Assembly (NCBI RefSeq): GCF_018324685.1
Contig: NZ_AP023354.1
Coordinates: 4,092,001-4,156,000, forward strand
Direction of reading: 5' to 3'
From: Actinocatenispora sera
GTDB lineage: Bacteria; Actinomycetota; Actinomycetes; Mycobacteriales; Micromonosporaceae
DNA: 64,000 nucleotides
The notes beneath the pieces were generated by a model. The model was given only the letters and a program-made list of their open reading frames with translations. It made no database searches and was not told the DNA's origin. This document shows, in pieces, positions 61,465 through 64,000 of the stretch (position 1 is the stretch's first letter; the number at the start of each line of letters is the position of its first letter). Both the position numbers and the translations under genes were made by a program.

Positions 61465-61830
61465 CCCCGACCCCCCATTTGCCCGCCGAGCCGCGCCCGC
61501 GTACGCGCCTCGCGCAGAGGTTAACGTGTGCACCCCGAATGTGCGGTACAGGCGTCCGGCGCGGCGTGTGTGACCTCGCCCCCGGACAGCTTAGTGTGTC
61601 GCCTCGGTCACATCGGGAACAACGAACGGAGGCAGGACGTACATCCCTCCGAGAGGGAAGGTAAGGTTCCCGGCCCGGCGGGGTCGTTTCCTTCCACTCG
61701 GCTTTGTAGGGGAGGGCCGAACGACCGGTCACCGGTATCCGTGGGGGGAAGCGGATGCGGTACGGGACTGCGACCGGTCCGCGCGGCGTTACACCGGGCG
61801 CACGGATGTGAAAACGGGAGAGTGAAATCG
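61465..61830. other. Divergent intergenic region before DUF4193, no gene
   Basis: 366 nt between LytR_C and DUF4193. It is less GC-rich around 61590-61720, which suits promoters for both genes, and has a small CCCTC/GAGGG hairpin at 61645-61657 in the DUF4193 leader. No coding sequence was supported. Confidence 0.5.
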
Positions 61831-62130
61831 ATGGCCACCGACTACGACGCTCCACGGCGCGACGAGGTCGAGCTGGGGGAGGACAGCCTTGAGGAACTCA
61901 AGGCACGTCGGCAGGACGCGCAGTCGGGCAGTGTCGACGTCGACGAGACCGAGGTTGCCGAGAGCTTCGAGCTACCCGGCGCGGACCTCGCCGACGAGGA
62001 ACTGACCGTCAAGGTCCTGCCGATGCAGCAGGACGAGTTCCGCTGCTCGCGGTGCTTCCTGGTGCATCACCGCAGCCAGCTCGCCGCCCAGAAGAACGGG
62101 GAGCTGATCTGCGTCGAATGCGCGGCATGA
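61831..62130 (+). CDS. DUF4193 zinc-binding protein
   Basis: 99 residues after a GGGAGAG ribosome site. The acidic N-terminal half (TDYDAPRRDEVELGEDSLEE) and the C-terminal CSRCFLVHHRSQLA...ICVEC pattern (two C-x2-C pairs) define DUF4193. It is conserved across actinobacteria between Cei-type and DUF3093 genes. A regulatory or RNA-polymerase-related role is often suspected, but I see nothing that proves one. Confidence 0.93.
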   Translation: MATDYDAPRRDEVELGEDSLEELKARRQDAQSGSVDVDETEVAESFELPGADLADEELTVKVLPMQQDEFRCSRCFLVHHRSQLAAQKNGELICVECAA

Positions 62131-62345
62131 CCACGGGCGTCGGGTGATCCGACGCCGGTGGTTACGCCCACGACCGTGCCCCGAGGTGATGCCGATGCGC
62201 ACCACGCCGGGGCACCATGGTGAAAGCGGCAGTTCCTCGGCGGTCGGTGCCGCCGGTGTGCCGGGCCGACGGGCCCGCGTACCGGCGACACCGACCGCGG
62301 CGGACTGCCGGGTCGGCGGCGCCGGGCGAAGGCGGGTGGGCACGG

Positions 62346-63215
62346 ATGAGCGGTGACGAGGATCGCGCCGACGCGGCGCTGTCCGGCGACGTGGTCGCCG
62401 CCGACGGCAGCCCGGTCGCCTCGGTCGCCGAACTGTCCGTCCAGGACGACCTCGTCGCGACCATCGCCGACCTGACCGCCGACGATCTGCCGCCCACCGA
62501 ACGCCGGCGGCTGCTCGGCCGGCTGGCCGGGCAGGCCGGCCGCACCGGCTGGCGACTGCTGTCCCGGCCGCGCGGTGCGCTGCGCTGGATCGGCGAGACC
62601 GTGCTCGAGGTCGCGCCGCACCTGCCGGTCCGTGACCTGGCCACGCTGCAGCGGCACTACCCGGGGTTGGACGGCGAGGCGCTCGCCGAGCGGTTGGTCC
62701 GCAACGCCAGCCGGGTGACTGCCGCGATCGGCGCGGCAGGCGGCGGGCTGTCCGCGCTCGAGTGGACCGCGCCACCGACCCTGCTCACCGCGCCGGTACT
62801 GCTGTCCGCCGAGACGGTGACCGTGGTGGCGGTGGAACTGAAGCTGATCGGTGAGTTGCACGAGGTGTACCGCATTCCGGTGCCGCGCGGCCCGAGCCGG
62901 GCGGTCTCCCTGGTCGGCTCCTGGGCCGGCCGCCGCGGCATCACCCTGGCCAGCGCCGGCCGCGGGCTCGGCGCCTCGCTGGGCCTCGCCGCGCGGCGCG
63001 AACTGGCCGACCGGTTGCTGCGCCGGTTCGGCCGCAACCTGACCACGCTCGGGCCGCTGCTGACCGGCGCCGCGGTCGGCGCCGAGCTGAACCGGCGGGC
63101 CACCCGCGCGGTCGGCGGTGCGGTCCGTCGCGACCTGGCTCGCCACGCGATCCGGCCGACCCCGCCGCCCGGCGGGTACCCACCGGGTTGGCACCCGGCC
63201 GCACCACCCCGCTGA
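62346..63215 (+). CDS. Conserved actinobacterial membrane-associated protein
   Basis: 289 residues from ATG 62346. LPPTERRRLLGRLAGQAGR begins a helical region; several weak hydrophobic segments follow (about 135-165 and 235-255), ending in a Pro/Gly-rich tail. The composition (many Leu-Ala-Arg helices, AETVTVVAVELKLIGELHEV) matches conserved hypothetical proteins of Micromonosporaceae beside dut. No enzyme motif. It could be a peripheral or polytopic membrane protein. Confidence 0.75.
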   Translation: MSGDEDRADAALSGDVVAADGSPVASVAELSVQDDLVATIADLTADDLPPTERRRLLGRLAGQAGRTGWRLLSRPRGALRWIGETVLEVAPHLPVRDLATLQRHYPGLDGEALAERLVRNASRVTAAIGAAGGGLSALEWTAPPTLLTAPVLLSAETVTVVAVELKLIGELHEVYRIPVPRGPSRAVSLVGSWAGRRGITLASAGRGLGASLGLAARRELADRLLRRFGRNLTTLGPLLTGAAVGAELNRRATRAVGGAVRRDLARHAIRPTPPPGGYPPGWHPAAPPR

Positions 63216-63276
63216 CCGCGGCGACGCAGCGCGGCCCGGCGGGGCGGTCGTCCGGCCCGGTCGGCTGGCAGGTGGG

Positions 63277-63750
63277 TCAGGCCGGCTGGTCGGCGGTGCG
63301 GTGCAGCGCGTCGGCGAGCCGCTGCGGATGCCGGGAGCTGACGATCCAGTACGGGGTGGGGTCCTGCGGGTCGTCGAGCACGATTCGGACCGCACCGGAG
63401 ATCCACGGGCGCTGGATCACGAACGCGAGCGGGTGCGCGTCGACCGACAGCAGCCGCCGCTTGTCGTCCGCGCCGAGCGGTTCGACCGCGGCGATCACCG
63501 AGCGCGGCAGCCGCGCGTCGTCGATGATGAACTCGGTGTCGGTCACCGCCAGCCGGATCCGTCCCCACCACCACAGGCCGGCGACGACGAGGCCGAGCAC
63601 GACCACGTACGCGGGCCAGCCCGGGTAGCGGCTGAGCGGGCCGTCGAACAGCGCGGCGAGCAGGGCGCCGAGTGCCAGCCCGGCCGGCCAGAACCAGAGC
63701 GGCACCGCGTACCGTTCCCGGTACCGCGGTTGCGTAGGTTCGTCGGTCAC
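63277..63750 (-). CDS. DUF3093 membrane protein
   Basis: 157 residues from GTG 63750. [20 protein letters not shown] opens a two-helix membrane anchor (about 16-36 and 42-62), then a soluble domain with [20 protein letters not shown] and [17 protein letters not shown], the DUF3093 signature. It is divergent from dut, in the same place as the Mycobacterium homologue. Function unknown. Confidence 0.92.
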   Translation of the reverse strand: MTDEPTQPRYRERYAVPLWFWPAGLALGALLAALFDGPLSRYPGWPAYVVVLGLVVAGLWWWGRIRLAVTDTEFIIDDARLPRSVIAAVEPLGADDKRRLLSVDAHPLAFVIQRPWISGAVRIVLDDPQDPTPYWIVSSRHPQRLADALHRTADQPA

Positions 63751-63791
63751 GGACCGAGCGTACGGCGCGGTCGAGCTCGGGAGGAGACCTG

Positions 63792-64000
63792 GTGGGCACC
63801 GTCGATGCCGCCGGCGTGGTGGACGTGCTGGTTCAGCGGCTGGACGAGGAACTACCGCTGCCGGCGTACGCGCAGCCCGGCGACGCCGGTGCCGATCTGG
63901 TGGCGTCGCGCGACGTCACGCTCGCGCCGGGTGAGCGTGCGCTGGTCCCGACCGGGGTGGCGATTGCGCTGCCGGACGGGTACGTCGGGCTGGTGCACCC
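63792..64000 (+). CDS. dut: Deoxyuridine triphosphatase, 5' part
   Basis: The first 69 codons are in the window. Cleaves dUTP to dUMP, preventing uracil in DNA and providing the thymidylate precursor. [19 protein letters not shown] contains motif 1, followed by [20 protein letters not shown] and the start of motif 2 (GYVGLVHP). GTG 63792 follows GAGGAG. The gene runs off the right edge. Confidence 0.93.
   Translation, partial: MGTVDAAGVVDVLVQRLDEELPLPAYAQPGDAGADLVASRDVTLAPGERALVPTGVAIALPDGYVGLVH

Overview
The window comes from a high-GC actinomycete, most likely a member of the Micromonosporaceae. The genus Actinocatenispora or a close relative is my guess, not a demonstrated identity. Evidence for an actinomycete: very GC-rich codons, many GTG starts with GGAGG ribosome sites, actinobacterial-only families (DUF2550, DUF3039, DUF3093, DUF3099, DUF4193, XRE-DUF5753/DUF397 pairs, NucS) and gene orders that match those known from Mycobacterium at both ends: atpC-DUF2550-cobalamin adenosyltransferase-murA-...-nucS on the left, and sigB-DUF3099-DUF3039-YihY-...-sigA-suhB-LytR_C-DUF4193-DUF3093-dut on the right.

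Layout. 0-5 kb is core: end of the ATP synthase operon, cobalamin adenosyltransferase, an Asp-type MurA, and an XRE regulator. 5.2-8.2 kb is accessory: small XRE-linked genes and an MFS/TetR pair that looks imported. 8.3-10.8 kb has a hydroxybutyryl-CoA dehydrogenase and a split LigD (phosphoesterase plus polymerase, no ligase). 12.1-16.8 kb is a tightly overlapping four-gene operon built around an FtsK/EccC-like ATPase with one intact and two apparently degenerate ATPase domains; it is the best candidate for a little-described system. 17-20 kb holds a type B carboxylesterase and an AraC regulator. 20.1-25 kb is an accessory island: an orphan HINT-toxin module with its overlapping immunity candidate, an intact IS5-family element with its target duplication, a HTH-only GntR protein, a three-gene operon of tiny proteins, and an XRE-DUF5753/DUF397 pair.

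From 25 kb the sequence returns to chromosome-like content: nucS, a dense TTGATCAAGGGA repeat array, a TetR-controlled DrrAB-type exporter with two operators, an aldehyde dehydrogenase, a sulfotransferase-like protein, a two-module 3-hydroxyacyl-CoA dehydrogenase, an ECF sigma factor with its coupled membrane partner, hydrolases, a GH1 beta-glucosidase with a palindromic operator, and a protein acetylation pair (AcuC deacetylase plus a GNAT/acyl-CoA-synthetase fusion). 46-64 kb is the sigB-sigA region, with a BlaI/M56 protease pair, dtd, a pseudouridine-catabolism pair (psuK-psuG), a DEAH helicase and the start of dut.

A recurring structural theme is tandem duplication of gene 3' ends. In several places the last 10-30 codons of a gene, including its stop codon, are repeated two to five times into the intergenic space with periods of 30-90 bp, in most cases a multiple of three. 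Related in-frame repeats sit inside coding tails. No tRNA, rRNA, CRISPR array or prophage was recognised.
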